Positions 1-8,489 of a stretch of 64,000 nt of DNA are shown in pieces (the stretch's first letter is position 1; every line of letters starts with the position of its first letter). The position numbers and the translations under genes are program-made. The stretch is from an uncultured Bacteroidia bacterium (GTDB lineage: Bacteria > Bacteroidota > Bacteroidia > Bacteroidales > UBA932), in contig CACXNA010000002.1 in NCBI GenBank assembly GCA_902768985.1, positions 62,001 through 126,000 of the forward strand. Direction: 5' to 3'. The notes beneath the pieces were generated by a model. It searched no databases. It was not told where the DNA came from and saw nothing but the letters and a program-made list of their open reading frames with translations.

Positions 1-320
1 TTGATGATGCGGCCGCCGTAGGCCTCCAGCAGCACGTCGGAGATGATGCGCATGTAGCCCGCCAGGCAGACGAGGTCGATGCCTGCGGCGTCCATCCGCT
101 TGATCACCTCCCGCTCGAAATCCGCCTTGGAGGCGAATTCTTTCGGGCTGGCGACGAAGCTCGGGACGCCGAAACGCTCGGCGCGCGCCACCACGGCGGC
201 GCCCGGCTTGTCGCAGACCATCAGGGCCACTTCGGCGTCCAGCCGCCCGTCGGCGCAAGCCTGGGCGATGGCCTCGAAGTTGGTCCCGGAGCCGCTGGCG
301 AATACCGCTAACTTCTTCAT
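1..320 (-). CDS. purN: Phosphoribosylglycinamide formyltransferase (N-terminal part, cut by window edge)
   Basis: PurN transfers a formyl group from 10-formyl-tetrahydrofolate to GAR in step 3 of de novo purine synthesis in the cytoplasm. The start ATG is at 318-320 and the frame stays open to the window edge, giving about 106 residues. The N-terminus MKKLAVFASGSGTNFEAIA contains the family's GSGTN phosphate-binding loop, and a later stretch reads LAGYMRIIS, matching the conserved AGYMRIL region. The formyl-transfer residues further on lie outside the window. It is the last visible gene of the purine operon, 31 bases after purM, and that gap is filled by a dispersed repeat (326-349). Confidence 0.93.
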   Translation of the reverse strand, partial: MKKLAVFASGSGTNFEAIAQACADGRLDAEVALMVCDKPGAAVVARAERFGVPSFVASPKEFASKADFEREVIKRMDAAGIDLVCLAGYMRIISDVLLEAYGGRII

Positions 321-325
321 AATAT

Positions 326-349
326 ATTCTTCACTACGTTCAGAATGAC
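326..349 (-). repeat. Dispersed intergenic repeat GTCATTC...GAAT between purM and purN
   Basis: On the minus strand this reads GTCATTCTGAACG followed by TAGTGAAGAAT, with a short inverted repeat ATTCT/AGAAT at the ends. The motif is familiar from many bacterial genomes, where its read-through yields spurious peptides such as VILNVVKN. It shares its GTCATTC...GAAT ends with the longer palindromes at 10088-10117 and 12225-12254, which suggests one repeat family with different central stems. It fills almost the whole purM-purN gap. Family membership is my inference from pattern similarity. Confidence 0.6.
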
Positions 350-351
350 AA

Positions 352-1383
352 TTATGCCATTTTGATGTTGACACCCGGCTGGTCGGTGACGCGGCCGATG
401 ACGGAAGCTTTCTCGCCGTGGGCCTCGAGGATGCTGATGGCCTTGTCCGCCTCGGAGGCGTCGATGGCCAGCACCATGCCGATGCCCATGTTGAAGATGT
501 TGAACATCTCGCGATGCGCGACGCCGCCCCATTTCTCCAGCATCTTGAAGACCGGAAGGATCTCCCAGGTGCCCTCGATGATCTCAAGGCCCTGGCCGCC
601 CTGCAGGATGCGGGGGATGTTCTCGTCGAAGCCGCCGCCCGTGATGTGCGCCACGCCGTGCACGTCGCACTGGCGGATGACGTCGAGCACCTGCTTGACG
701 TAGATGCGCGTCGGGGTCAGCAGGACCTCGCCGAGGGTGCGGCCGTCGAACTCGGGAATGGCGTCGGAGAAAGCGTGACCGCTGTCCGCGACGATCTTGC
801 GCACCAGGCTGAAGCCGTTGGAATGCACGCCGCTGGAGGCGATGCCCACCAGGATGTCGCCCACCTTCACCTTCGTGCCGTCGATGAGCTTGCTCTTCTC
901 GACGACGCCCGTCGTGAAGCCGGCGATGTCGTACTCGTCGCCCTCGTACATGCCGGGCATTTCGGCCGTCTCGCCGCCCACCAGGGCGCAGCCCGCCTGC
1001 CGGCAGCCTTCGGCCACGCCGGCGACGATGGCCTCCACCTTCGCGGGAACATTGTGGCCCAGGGCCACGTAGTCGAGGAAGAAGAGGGGCTCGGCGCCCT
1101 GCGCGAGCACGTCGTTGACGCACATCGCCACGGCGTCGATGCCGATGGTGTCGTGCTTGTCCATCGCGAACGCGATCTTGAGCTTGGTGCCCACGCCGTC
1201 GGTGCCGCTCACCAGGACCGGCTCCTTGTAGCCGAGCGAAGCGAGGTCGAACATGCCGCCGAAGGATCCGATGCCGCCCATCGAGCCCGGACGGGCCGTG
1301 GAGGCGACGTGCTGCTTGATGCGGCGGACCACCTCGTAGCCCGCTTCCAGGTTCACGCCTGCTTTTTCGTAAGATTGTGCCAT
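352..1383 (-). CDS. purM: Phosphoribosylformylglycinamidine cyclo-ligase (AIR synthetase)
   Basis: PurM closes the imidazole ring, converting FGAM to AIR with ATP, step 5 of purine synthesis. The 343-residue product has the usual length. The N-terminal region carries the [14 protein letters not shown] segment and then [13 protein letters not shown], the family's GTDGVGTK signature, followed by [18 protein letters not shown] and the [11 protein letters not shown] motif; [12 protein letters not shown] is near residue 245. All are typical of the PurM/ThiL/SelD ATP-binding fold. It starts 9 bases after the purF stop and is followed by purN, so it is co-transcribed in the minus-strand purine operon. 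Confidence 0.97.
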   Translation of the reverse strand: MAQSYEKAGVNLEAGYEVVRRIKQHVASTARPGSMGGIGSFGGMFDLASLGYKEPVLVSGTDGVGTKLKIAFAMDKHDTIGIDAVAMCVNDVLAQGAEPLFFLDYVALGHNVPAKVEAIVAGVAEGCRQAGCALVGGETAEMPGMYEGDEYDIAGFTTGVVEKSKLIDGTKVKVGDILVGIASSGVHSNGFSLVRKIVADSGHAFSDAIPEFDGRTLGEVLLTPTRIYVKQVLDVIRQCDVHGVAHITGGGFDENIPRILQGGQGLEIIEGTWEILPVFKMLEKWGGVAHREMFNIFNMGIGMVLAIDASEADKAISILEAHGEKASVIGRVTDQPGVNIKMA

Positions 1384-1392
1384 ATCTCTTTT

Positions 1393-2754
1393 TTAGTCGT
1401 TTTCAATCATTTCTTCATACAGGAGCGTCGGGTACTCACCCGTGAAGCACGCCTGGCAAGGATCGGCGCAGCCGAAGCAGGAGTCGCGCGTGGACTCCGG
1501 GCTGAGGTAGCCCAGGGAGTCGGCGCCGAGCACCTGGCGCGCCTCCTCCAGCGTGCGGTGGGAGCAGAGGAGCTCCTCCTCGGTGGAGGTATCCACGCCG
1601 TAGTGGCAGGTGTACTTCATCATCGGGCTGGCGATGCGGACGTGCACCTCCGTGGCGCCGGCCTCGCGCAGCATCTTGACGATCTTGAGCGAGGTCGTGC
1701 CGCGGACGATCGAGTCGTCCACCAGCACCACGCGCTTGCCGGCCACGATGCTTCGCACCGGCGAGAGCTTCATCTTCACGCCCAGCTCGCGGAGCGACTG
1801 GACCGGCTGGATGAAGGTGCGGCCCACGTATTTGTGCTTCACCAGGCCCATCTCATAAGGGATGCCGCTCTCCTCGGCGAAGCCCATGGCCGCACTGAGG
1901 CTGGACTCGGGCACGCCCACCACGATGTCGGCCTCGACCGGATTCTCGCGGTAGAGGCGCCGGCCGGCTTCCTTGCGGTACGCGTGGACGTTGCAGCCGT
2001 CGATGTCGCTGTCCGGACGGGCGAAGTAGATGTATTCCATCGCGCACATGCGGTGGCGGTTGAAGTGCGAATAGGTCGTGCTCCGCAGGCCGTGGTTGTC
2101 CATCGAGACGATCTCGCCGGGCTGGACGTCGCGGATGAACTGCGCGCCCATGATCTCGAAGGCGCAGGACTCGCTGCTGACCACGTAGCCGTCGCCGAGC
2201 TTGCCGATGCAGAGGGGCTTGATGCCGTACTTGTCGCGCGCGGCGTAGATGCGGTTCTTGGTCATGATCACGAAGGTAAAACCGCCCTCGATCATGTTCA
2301 GGGCCTTGACGATGGTCGTGATGCGTCCCTCCTTGGCCCGATCCTTCTTGATGAGGTTCGCCAGCAGTTCGCTGTCGGTGCCGGTCTGGAAGATGGATCC
2401 GTGGCGCTCCAGGTACATCGTGACCTGGCGGGCGTTGATGAGGTTGCCCTCCCCCGCGATGGCGAAGTCGCCGGAATGGTGGTGGAAGAACAGCGGCTCC
2501 ACGTTGTCCAGGCCGCCCTTGGAAGCGTTGGCATACTTGACGCTGCCGATGCCGATCTTGCCGGGCAGGTGGTTCAGTTCTCCGTTGGTGAAGATCTCGC
2601 TCAGCAGGCCCTGTCCACGGTAGCGGTGGCTCTCGCCCTTCGAGTCGAAGGTGATGATGCCGCCGCCCTCCTGGCCACGGTGCTGGAGGTTGTGCAGTCC
2701 GTAATAGATATAGGTCGATGCGCTCGGCACGCCATATACAGCAAGAACGCCCAT
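1393..2754 (-). CDS. purF: Amidophosphoribosyltransferase with a degenerate glutaminase site
   Basis: PurF makes phosphoribosylamine from PRPP, the committed purine step. The 453-residue protein aligns with the Bacillus type: N-terminal Ntn-hydrolase glutaminase half and C-terminal phosphoribosyltransferase half with the PRPP loop VVLVDDSIVRGTTS. Cysteines expected to hold the 4Fe-4S cluster are present (MCAMEYIYFARPDS, YTCHYG, CQACFTGEYPT). The glutaminase half is unusual. The start reads MGVLAVYG where the family has the catalytic Cys (CGVFGIYG), and an in-frame stop lies four codons upstream, so no hidden Cys is available. VRYAT is VKYAN and HNGN is GEGN, while QHRGQE and the TDSE aspartate are kept. 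I infer loss of glutamine use, leaving ammonia-dependent synthesis. It sits 1 base after purC. Confidence 0.93.
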   Translation of the reverse strand: MGVLAVYGVPSASTYIYYGLHNLQHRGQEGGGIITFDSKGESHRYRGQGLLSEIFTNGELNHLPGKIGIGSVKYANASKGGLDNVEPLFFHHHSGDFAIAGEGNLINARQVTMYLERHGSIFQTGTDSELLANLIKKDRAKEGRITTIVKALNMIEGGFTFVIMTKNRIYAARDKYGIKPLCIGKLGDGYVVSSESCAFEIMGAQFIRDVQPGEIVSMDNHGLRSTTYSHFNRHRMCAMEYIYFARPDSDIDGCNVHAYRKEAGRRLYRENPVEADIVVGVPESSLSAAMGFAEESGIPYEMGLVKHKYVGRTFIQPVQSLRELGVKMKLSPVRSIVAGKRVVLVDDSIVRGTTSLKIVKMLREAGATEVHVRIASPMMKYTCHYGVDTSTEEELLCSHRTLEEARQVLGADSLGYLSPESTRDSCFGCADPCQACFTGEYPTLLYEEMIEND

Positions 2755-2755
2755 A

Positions 2756-3475
2756 TTATTCAGTTACTTTTTTCAAACGATTCAACACATTGGTATAGCT
2801 CTCCACCACGCGGCTGAGGTCCAGACGGAAGCGGTCCTTGTCCATCCGCTCGCCCGTGGCCTCGTCCCAGAGGCGGCAGGTGTCGGGGCTGATCTCGTCG
2901 GAGATGATGATGGCGCCCGTGTCGGAGGCCCGGCCGAACTCGATCTTCATGTCCACCAGCTCGATGCCGGCCTTGTGGAAGACAGGCTTGAGCAGGTCGT
3001 TCACCTTGCGGGCCGTGTTGTACATCTCGTCCAGCTCCCGGTAGGAGGCCAGGCCGAGCGCGACGGCATGGTCGCGGTTGATGAGGGGATCGTCGAGCTC
3101 GTCGTTGTTGTAGCGCAGATCCACGATGGTATTGGCATGGCGGAAGCCCTCCGGCACACCGAGGCGGTAGGCCAGCGAGCCGGCGATGCGGTTGTGCACC
3201 ACCACCTGCAGGGGGATGATCTCGATCTTGCGGCAGAGTTGCTCCTGGTCGCCCACCTGGCGGATGAAATGCGTCTCCACGCCGTTCTTGTTCAGGTAAT
3301 CCAGCAGGATGGCCGAGATCTGGTTGTCCAGGGCGCCCTTGCCGATGAAGCGGGCCCGCTTCACGTTGTTGTAAGCCACCGTCACATCCTTGTAACGGAA
3401 AATGACTTCGTCGGGATGGTCGGTCGCAAAGACCTGCTTCTCGTTGCCTTCGAAGATCAGTGCTCCTTTCTTCAT
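2756..3475 (-). CDS. purC: Phosphoribosylaminoimidazole-succinocarboxamide synthase
   Basis: PurC joins CAIR and aspartate using ATP to give SAICAR. The 239-residue length fits the short bacterial form. Visible features are the N-terminal KKGALIFEGNEKQVFATD (substrate/ATP loop), the NRIAGSLAYRLG region, FKKAG-like FHKAGIELVDMKIEFGR, and ISDEISPDTCRLWD, which is the second family signature. It lies between purL (5-base gap) and purF (1-base gap), so the order purE-L-C-F-M-N follows one transcript. Nothing unusual is seen in its catalytic motifs. Confidence 0.97.
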   Translation of the reverse strand: MKKGALIFEGNEKQVFATDHPDEVIFRYKDVTVAYNNVKRARFIGKGALDNQISAILLDYLNKNGVETHFIRQVGDQEQLCRKIEIIPLQVVVHNRIAGSLAYRLGVPEGFRHANTIVDLRYNNDELDDPLINRDHAVALGLASYRELDEMYNTARKVNDLLKPVFHKAGIELVDMKIEFGRASDTGAIIISDEISPDTCRLWDEATGERMDKDRFRLDLSRVVESYTNVLNRLKKVTE

Positions 3476-3480
3476 GTTAT

Positions 3481-6400
3481 TTATTGGTTTTTCTTGAAAT
3501 ATTTCACAGCGTTGTCGAAGAGCGGCTGGTAGAGCTCTTCCTCGATGTTCTTGAACACGTTGGGCTCCCAGCGCTCGGTGTGGCCCATCTTGCCGAGGAT
3601 CTGGCCGCTCGGGCTGACGATGCCCTCGATGGCGTAGTAGGAGCCGTTCGGGTTGTACGGCGCCTCCATCGTGACCTCCTCGGAGAAGGGATCCACGTAC
3701 TGGAAGGCCACCTGGCCCTTGGCGAAGAGCTCCTTCGCCAGCGCCTCGGATACCATGAACTTGCCCTCGCCGTGGCTGACGGCGATGGTGTGCAGGTCGC
3801 CGATGTTCATGCCGGCGAGCCAGGGCGAGCGGGTCGTGGCGACGCGCGTCGTGGCCATCTGGGAGATGTGGCGGTTGATGTCGTTGCGGAACAGGGTCGG
3901 GCTCTCGTGCGTGACCATCCCGAGGTGGCCGTACGGCAGCAGGCCGCTCTTGACGAGCGCCTGGAAGCCGTTGCAGATGCCCAGGATGAGGCCGCCGCGC
4001 TCGAGCAGGCCCTCGATGGCCTGCGCCACGCGGGCGTTGTTGAGCACGTTGGCGATGAACTTGCCGCTGCCGTCCGGCTCGTCGCCGGCGGAGAAGCCGC
4101 CCGCGAGCATGAGGATCTGGCAGCCGTCAATCGCGCGCGCCATCTCGTCGATGGAGCTGAGCACGTCCGCGCCCGTGAGGTTGCGGAACACGCCGAAGGT
4201 GACGTCGGCACCCGCCCGGCGGAACGCCTTGGCGGTGTCGTAGTCGCAGTTCGTACCCGGGAAAACCGGGATATAGACGAGCGGTTTTTCAACCGGAGCG
4301 CCCTTCCAGGACGGGGCCTTGTACTCCCCTTCCTGCTTAACTTTCAGCATCTTGGTATGGGCGGCCGGGACGCGGGCCGGATAGACTTTGGCGTACTTGC
4401 CGGCGTTCGCCTCCAGCAGGCGGTCGATCGAGATGCGCTCGCCGTCGATGCGCAGCAGGCCGTCCTCGCCGGGCGTGACCTCACCGAGCAGGATGGCCTG
4501 CGGGAAGTCCAGCGCCTCCTCGGCCTCCACGAGGATGGTGCCGTAGCCGAGGTCGAAGAGCTGGCGCTCGTCCAGCTTGACGTTCACGCCGAAGAGGTTG
4601 CCGAAGGCCATCTTGGCGAGGCCTTCCGCCACGCCGCCGCGGCCCAGGGCCCACGCGGACACCACGTTGCCCGTGGCGATCTGCTCGTGGACGAAGTCCC
4701 AGTTGGCCTTCAGCTGCTCCGTATCCGGCATGCGGTTGGCCAGCGGGGTATGTTTGATGAGGTAGAGCTTGTTGCCCTCCCATTTGAGTTCCGGGGAGAT
4801 GACGCGCCGCGCGTCCACCGTCGTCACGCCGAAGGCGATGAGGGTGGGTGGCACGCTGATGTGCTCGAAGGTGCCGCTCATCGAGTCCTTGCCGCCGATG
4901 GACGGCAGGCCGAAGGCGAGCTGCATCTTCAGGGCGCCGAGCAGCGCGGAGAGCGGCTTGCCCCAGCTGTGCGGGTCGGCCGTCATGCGCTCGAAGTACT
5001 CCTGGTAGGAGAAACGCATCCCCGACCATTCGCCGCCCGCGGCGACGACCTTCGCACAGGCGTCCACCACTGCGTACGCGGCACCGTGGTAAGGGCTCCA
5101 GCTCGACAGGAACGGGTCGTAGCCGAAGGCCATCATGCTCGCCGTGTCGGTGTAGCCGTCGGCGGGGAGCTTCTGCACGGACACCTGCGTCTCCGTGGCC
5201 TGCAGGGCGCCGCCGTAAGGCATGAGCACCGTGGAGCGGCCGATCGTGGAGTCGAACATCTCCACGAGGCCCTTCTGGGAGGCCACGTTGGGGTCGGACA
5301 GGGTCGCGACCATCTTCTCTTTGAGGGTCTCGCCCGCCGGCTCGCGGCGGAACGGGTCAATGTCCTCGACGGCCCCGATGACCGCCTTGGAGTAGTGCTT
5401 CGCACCGGCGCTGTCGATGAACTCGCGGGAGAGGTCGGCGACCGTCTCGCCGTGGTAGCTCATGCGCATGCGGCCGCGGTCCGTCACGTCGGCGACGTGC
5501 GTCACCTCGACGTTCTCCTCGCCGCAGAGGGCCTCGAAGGCCGCGCGGTCCTTTGCTTCCACCACCACGGCCATGCGCTCCTGGGACTCGCTGATGGCGA
5601 GCTCGGTGGCGTTCAGGCCGCTGTATTTGGTCGGCACGCGGTCCAGGTAGATGTCCAGGCCGGGGGCCAGTTCACCGATGGCGACGCTCACGCCGCCCGC
5701 GCCGAAGTCGTTCGATTTCTTGATGAGGCGCGTCACGTCCGGGCGGCGGAAGAGCCGCTGGAGCTTGCGCTCCTCCGGGGCGTTGCCCTTCTGGACCTCG
5801 CTGCCGCAGGTCTCAAGCGAGGCGCCCGTGTGCTCCTTGGAGGAGCCGGTGGCGCCGCCGATGCCGTCGCGGCCCGTGCGGCCGCCCAGCAGGAGGATCA
5901 CGTCGCCCGGCGCGGGGCTCTCGCGGCGAACGTTCTCCGCCTTGACGGCGCCCACCACGGCGCCCACCTCGAGGCGCTTGGCGGTGTAGCCGGGATGATA
6001 GATTTCTCGCACGTGCGTGGTGGCGAGGCCGATCTGGTTGCCGTAGCTGGAATAGCCGTGGGCCGCCTTGCGGCTGATCATGCGCTGCGGGAGCTTGCCC
6101 GCCAGGGTGTCCTTGACGGCGGCGTTGATGTCGCCGGCGCCCGTCACGCGCATCGCCTGGTATACATAGGCGCGGCCGGAGAGCGGGTCGCGGATGGCGC
6201 CGCCCAGACAGGTGGCCGCGCCGCCGAACGGCTCGATCTCGGTCGGATGGTTGTGCGTCTCGTTCTTGAACTGCAGCAGCCACTTCTCCGGCTGCCCGTC
6301 CACTTCCACGTCCACGAAGATGCTGCAGGCGTTGTTCTCTTCGCTCTGCTCCAGGTCCTCCAGCAGGCCGCGCTTGCGCAGCACGCGCGCGCCGATGGTG

Positions 6401-7209
6401 GCGAGCTCCATCAGGCAGAGGCTCTTCTGCTCGCGCCCCAGCTCCTTGCGGACGGACAGGAATTCGCGGTACTCCGCCTCGATCTCCTCCTTGGCGAAGG
6501 AATCGTCCACGCGGACGTCCGTCAGCTCGGTGGTGAAGGTCGTGTGGCGGCAGTGGTCGCTCCAGTAGGTGTCGAGGATGCGCAGCTCCGTCTCGGACGG
6601 ATCACGGCCTTCCGCTGTGAAATAACGCACCACCTCCGCGAGGTCGTCGGTGTTCATCGCCAGGCCCCACTGCTTGCAGAAGGCGGCGTACTCCGCGGGC
6701 TGCATCTTCGTGAAGCCTGCGAGCGAGGCCAGCGGCTTCACGTCCGCCTTGCCTTCCGGCTGCAGGCGGCCGAGATCCTTGGGCCGGGACTCCACCACGT
6801 TGATGTAGTAGTGGCGGATGGCGGCGAGCGCCTCGTCGGAGAGGTCGTCGTCGAAGATGAGCAGGCGCGAGGAGCGGATCTGCACGTCGGCCGACGGGTC
6901 GATCAGGTGGACGCAGTCCAGGGCCGAGGAGGCCCGCTGGTCGAACTGGCCGGGGATGTACTCGACAGCCAGGTATTTCTTGCCTTCGAGCGGGCAGTCG
7001 TCCGTCACGGTGTCCGTGACCACCTCGCCAAAGACCGTGTAACGGCATTTCTCCAACAGCTCGTCGGAGAAGCCGAACAAATCATAGACATTCAGGAGCC
7101 GCAGGGTACGCAGCGAGAGAGAAAGGTTTTCGTTGAACTCGTTCTTGAGGCTCTGCGCCTCAACCTGGAACTCCGAACACTTTTCTACAAAGATGCGGTG
7201 TGCATTCAT
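3481..7209 (-). CDS. purL: Phosphoribosylformylglycinamidine synthase, single-chain large form
   Basis: This 1242-residue enzyme converts FGAR and glutamine to FGAM with ATP. It is the large single-chain form, with linker and two PurM-like halves (HNHPTEIEPFGGAATCLGGAIRD and SIGGKDSMSG mark the ATP-binding core) followed by a C-terminal class I glutaminase domain over about the last 250 residues. The glutaminase nucleophile is in LGICNGFQAL and the His-Glu pair in MGHTERWE near the C-terminus, so this amidotransferase looks intact, unlike PurF next door. No separate purQ or purS is needed. It starts 3 bases after purE and is co-transcribed with it. Confidence 0.97.
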   Translation of the reverse strand: MNAHRIFVEKCSEFQVEAQSLKNEFNENLSLSLRTLRLLNVYDLFGFSDELLEKCRYTVFGEVVTDTVTDDCPLEGKKYLAVEYIPGQFDQRASSALDCVHLIDPSADVQIRSSRLLIFDDDLSDEALAAIRHYYINVVESRPKDLGRLQPEGKADVKPLASLAGFTKMQPAEYAAFCKQWGLAMNTDDLAEVVRYFTAEGRDPSETELRILDTYWSDHCRHTTFTTELTDVRVDDSFAKEEIEAEYREFLSVRKELGREQKSLCLMELATIGARVLRKRGLLEDLEQSEENNACSIFVDVEVDGQPEKWLLQFKNETHNHPTEIEPFGGAATCLGGAIRDPLSGRAYVYQAMRVTGAGDINAAVKDTLAGKLPQRMISRKAAHGYSSYGNQIGLATTHVREIYHPGYTAKRLEVGAVVGAVKAENVRRESPAPGDVILLLGGRTGRDGIGGATGSSKEHTGASLETCGSEVQKGNAPEERKLQRLFRRPDVTRLIKKSNDFGAGGVSVAIGELAPGLDIYLDRVPTKYSGLNATELAISESQERMAVVVEAKDRAAFEALCGEENVEVTHVADVTDRGRMRMSYHGETVADLSREFIDSAGAKHYSKAVIGAVEDIDPFRREPAGETLKEKMVATLSDPNVASQKGLVEMFDSTIGRSTVLMPYGGALQATETQVSVQKLPADGYTDTASMMAFGYDPFLSSWSPYHGAAYAVVDACAKVVAAGGEWSGMRFSYQEYFERMTADPHSWGKPLSALLGALKMQLAFGLPSIGGKDSMSGTFEHISVPPTLIAFGVTTVDARRVISPELKWEGNKLYLIKHTPLANRMPDTEQLKANWDFVHEQIATGNVVSAWALGRGGVAEGLAKMAFGNLFGVNVKLDERQLFDLGYGTILVEAEEALDFPQAILLGEVTPGEDGLLRIDGERISIDRLLEANAGKYAKVYPARVPAAHTKMLKVKQEGEYKAPSWKGAPVEKPLVYIPVFPGTNCDYDTAKAFRRAGADVTFGVFRNLTGADVLSSIDEMARAIDGCQILMLAGGFSAGDEPDGSGKFIANVLNNARVAQAIEGLLERGGLILGICNGFQALVKSGLLPYGHLGMVTHESPTLFRNDINRHISQMATTRVATTRSPWLAGMNIGDLHTIAVSHGEGKFMVSEALAKELFAKGQVAFQYVDPFSEEVTMEAPYNPNGSYYAIEGIVSPSGQILGKMGHTERWEPNVFKNIEEELYQPLFDNAVKYFKKNQ

Positions 7210-7212
7210 AAT

Positions 7213-7680
7213 TTATATCTCGGTTTGAAGGACCTTTTCTGCCTGTTTCTTCCGGAAGTCCTCCAGCTTGGCCGCAAGGCCGGCGTCCTGGAGGGCGAGC
7301 ATCGCGATGGCGTAGAGCGCGGCATTCTTGGCTCCGTCGATCGCCATCGTCGCGACGGGGATGCCGGAAGGCATCTGCACAATGGAAAGCAGGGAATCCA
7401 GCCCGTTCAGCGCCTTGCTCTTGATCGGAATGCCGATCACCGGGAGCGAAGTCAGGGCGGCCGCCATGCCGGGCAGGTGGGCGGCGCCGCCGGCGCCCGC
7501 AATCACGATGCCCACCCCGCGGTCGCGGGCCGTGGCCATGTACTCACTGAAGAACTGCGGTGTGCGATGTGCGCTGATGACTTTTTTTTCGTAGGGGACC
7601 CCGAACTGTTCGAGGGTCTCGCAAGCGGCTGACATCACCTCCCAGTCGCTCTTGGATCCCATGATAATACTGACTTTCAT
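7213..7680 (-). CDS. purE: 5-(carboxyamino)imidazole ribonucleotide mutase
   Basis: PurE converts N5-CAIR to CAIR. I choose the ATG at 7680 ([16 protein letters not shown]), which puts the family's GSKSDW motif at its normal distance from the N-terminus and gives 155 residues; an in-frame upstream ATG at 7701 would overlap the promoter's -7 element. ISAHRTPQ and [10 protein letters not shown] are the substrate loops. It is class I by these motifs and would need PurK, which is not in the window. It is the first gene of the purine operon and has a well-formed promoter directly upstream at 7699-7729. Confidence 0.96.
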   Translation of the reverse strand: MKVSIIMGSKSDWEVMSAACETLEQFGVPYEKKVISAHRTPQFFSEYMATARDRGVGIVIAGAGGAAHLPGMAAALTSLPVIGIPIKSKALNGLDSLLSIVQMPSGIPVATMAIDGAKNAALYAIAMLALQDAGLAAKLEDFRKKQAEKVLQTEI

Positions 7681-7698
7681 ACTCGAACTAACAAGCTG

Positions 7699-7729
7699 CA
7701 AATTTACAACAAACTGAAACTCCTTGCAA
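7699..7729 (-). promoter_or_regulatory. Bacteroidota-type promoter of the purine operon
   Basis: On the minus strand TTG (7727-7729) is followed after exactly 20 bases by TAAATTTG (7699-7706), which matches the Bacteroidota -33/-7 pattern. Transcription would start about 6-8 bases downstream, leaving a leader of roughly 10-15 bases before the purE ATG at 7680. Such a short leader leaves no room for a purine riboswitch, so any purine control would have to act at the promoter. Confidence 0.7.
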
Positions 7730-7820
7730 GGAAAGTTATCGACATTTTTACGATTTACATTGTTAATAACTTTTTACGCACGTGCGTGCATTTTGCGCGG
7801 GCGCGACGGGATTTTTTCCG

Positions 7821-7828
7821 TACCTTTG
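7821..7828 (+). promoter_or_regulatory. Possible -7 element for the mgtC-pyr operon
   Basis: TACCTTTG matches the TAnnTTTG element and lies 31 bases before the ATG of the MgtC-like gene. The best upstream box, TTTTG at 7791-7795, is 25 bases away, longer than the usual 19-22, so this promoter is less certain than the divergent purine one. The 179-base interval between the two operons holds both promoters and nothing else that I recognise. Confidence 0.5.
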
Positions 7829-7859
7829 TCGTTTGGTATAATCTGCAAATCCAAACCGT

Positions 7860-8489
7860 ATGACACTCGCCCTGGAATTACCTCTCCGCCTGGTAGGCGC
7901 AGCCCTGCTCGGAGCGGCCATCGGCTATGAGCGCGAACTGCGCGGCAAGGGGGCCGGCCTCCGGACCCACATGCTCGTGGCGCTGGGCTCGGCCCTGTTC
8001 ATGACCATTTCCATCTACGGTTTCCCCGACGCCAGCAAGTTCGACGCCTCGCGTGTCGCGGCCGGCGTGGTGGGCGGCCTCGGTTTCCTCTGCGCCGGCA
8101 TCATCATGAAGAACCGCCACGTCAGCGGCCTGACCACAGCGGCCGGCCTCTGGGTGACGGGCGCCGTGGGCCTGGGCATGGGCGGCGGCATGTACGAGAT
8201 GAGCATCCTCTGCACCGTCCTGATGATCATCTGCCTCGAAGTTATGCACTTCTTCATCCCCAGCATGGGCGAACGGCAGGTCACGGCCACCATCTCCGCC
8301 GCGGACGACAAGGTGCTGCAGACGGCGATCGAATCGCTGGGCAAGCAGGTGAAATGGTTCGCCATCCTGCGCGAAGACCAACTCGTCAAGGCGGAGATCA
8401 GCCTCTGCACCAACAAGAAAGAAAGCCCGCTCGCGCTGCTGGAACGCCTCTCGGCGATGCCCGGCATCCGGGTGGAAAACATGGAATAG
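7860..8489 (+). CDS. MgtC/SapB-family inner-membrane protein
   Basis: The 209-residue protein begins with LRLVGAALLGAAIGYERELRGKGAGLRTHMLVALGSALF, the MgtC/SapB signature with the conserved Glu-Arg pair and GLRT. Four to five hydrophobic segments fill residues 5-130, including the GVVGGLGFLCAGIIMK and GLTTAAGLWVTGAVGLGMG segments. A soluble C-terminal part of about 70 residues resembles the small ACT-like tail of MgtC proteins. The family has been tied to Mg2+ limitation and control of membrane potential or ATP synthase in pathogens; its role here is unknown. It is followed with no gap by pyrC, so it appears to head the pyrimidine operon. Confidence 0.9.
   Translation: MTLALELPLRLVGAALLGAAIGYERELRGKGAGLRTHMLVALGSALFMTISIYGFPDASKFDASRVAAGVVGGLGFLCAGIIMKNRHVSGLTTAAGLWVTGAVGLGMGGGMYEMSILCTVLMIICLEVMHFFIPSMGERQVTATISAADDKVLQTAIESLGKQVKWFAILREDQLVKAEISLCTNKKESPLALLERLSAMPGIRVENME

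Noticed and set aside
418-2817. Plus-strand 799-codon open frame across purM and purF
   Set aside because: Antisense shadow of two conserved purine genes; no family motifs.
3460-7632. Plus-strand open frame of 1390 codons antisense to purL
   Set aside because: It is the shadow of a strongly conserved PurL on the other strand; its product is low-complexity Arg/Val/Leu/Gly/His text typical of antisense frames in GC-rich genes.
7681-7859. Purine or Mg2+ riboswitch in the divergent pur/pyr gap
   Set aside because: The purE leader would be only about 10-15 bases, and the mgtC-side leader is about 25 bases; neither can hold a known aptamer.
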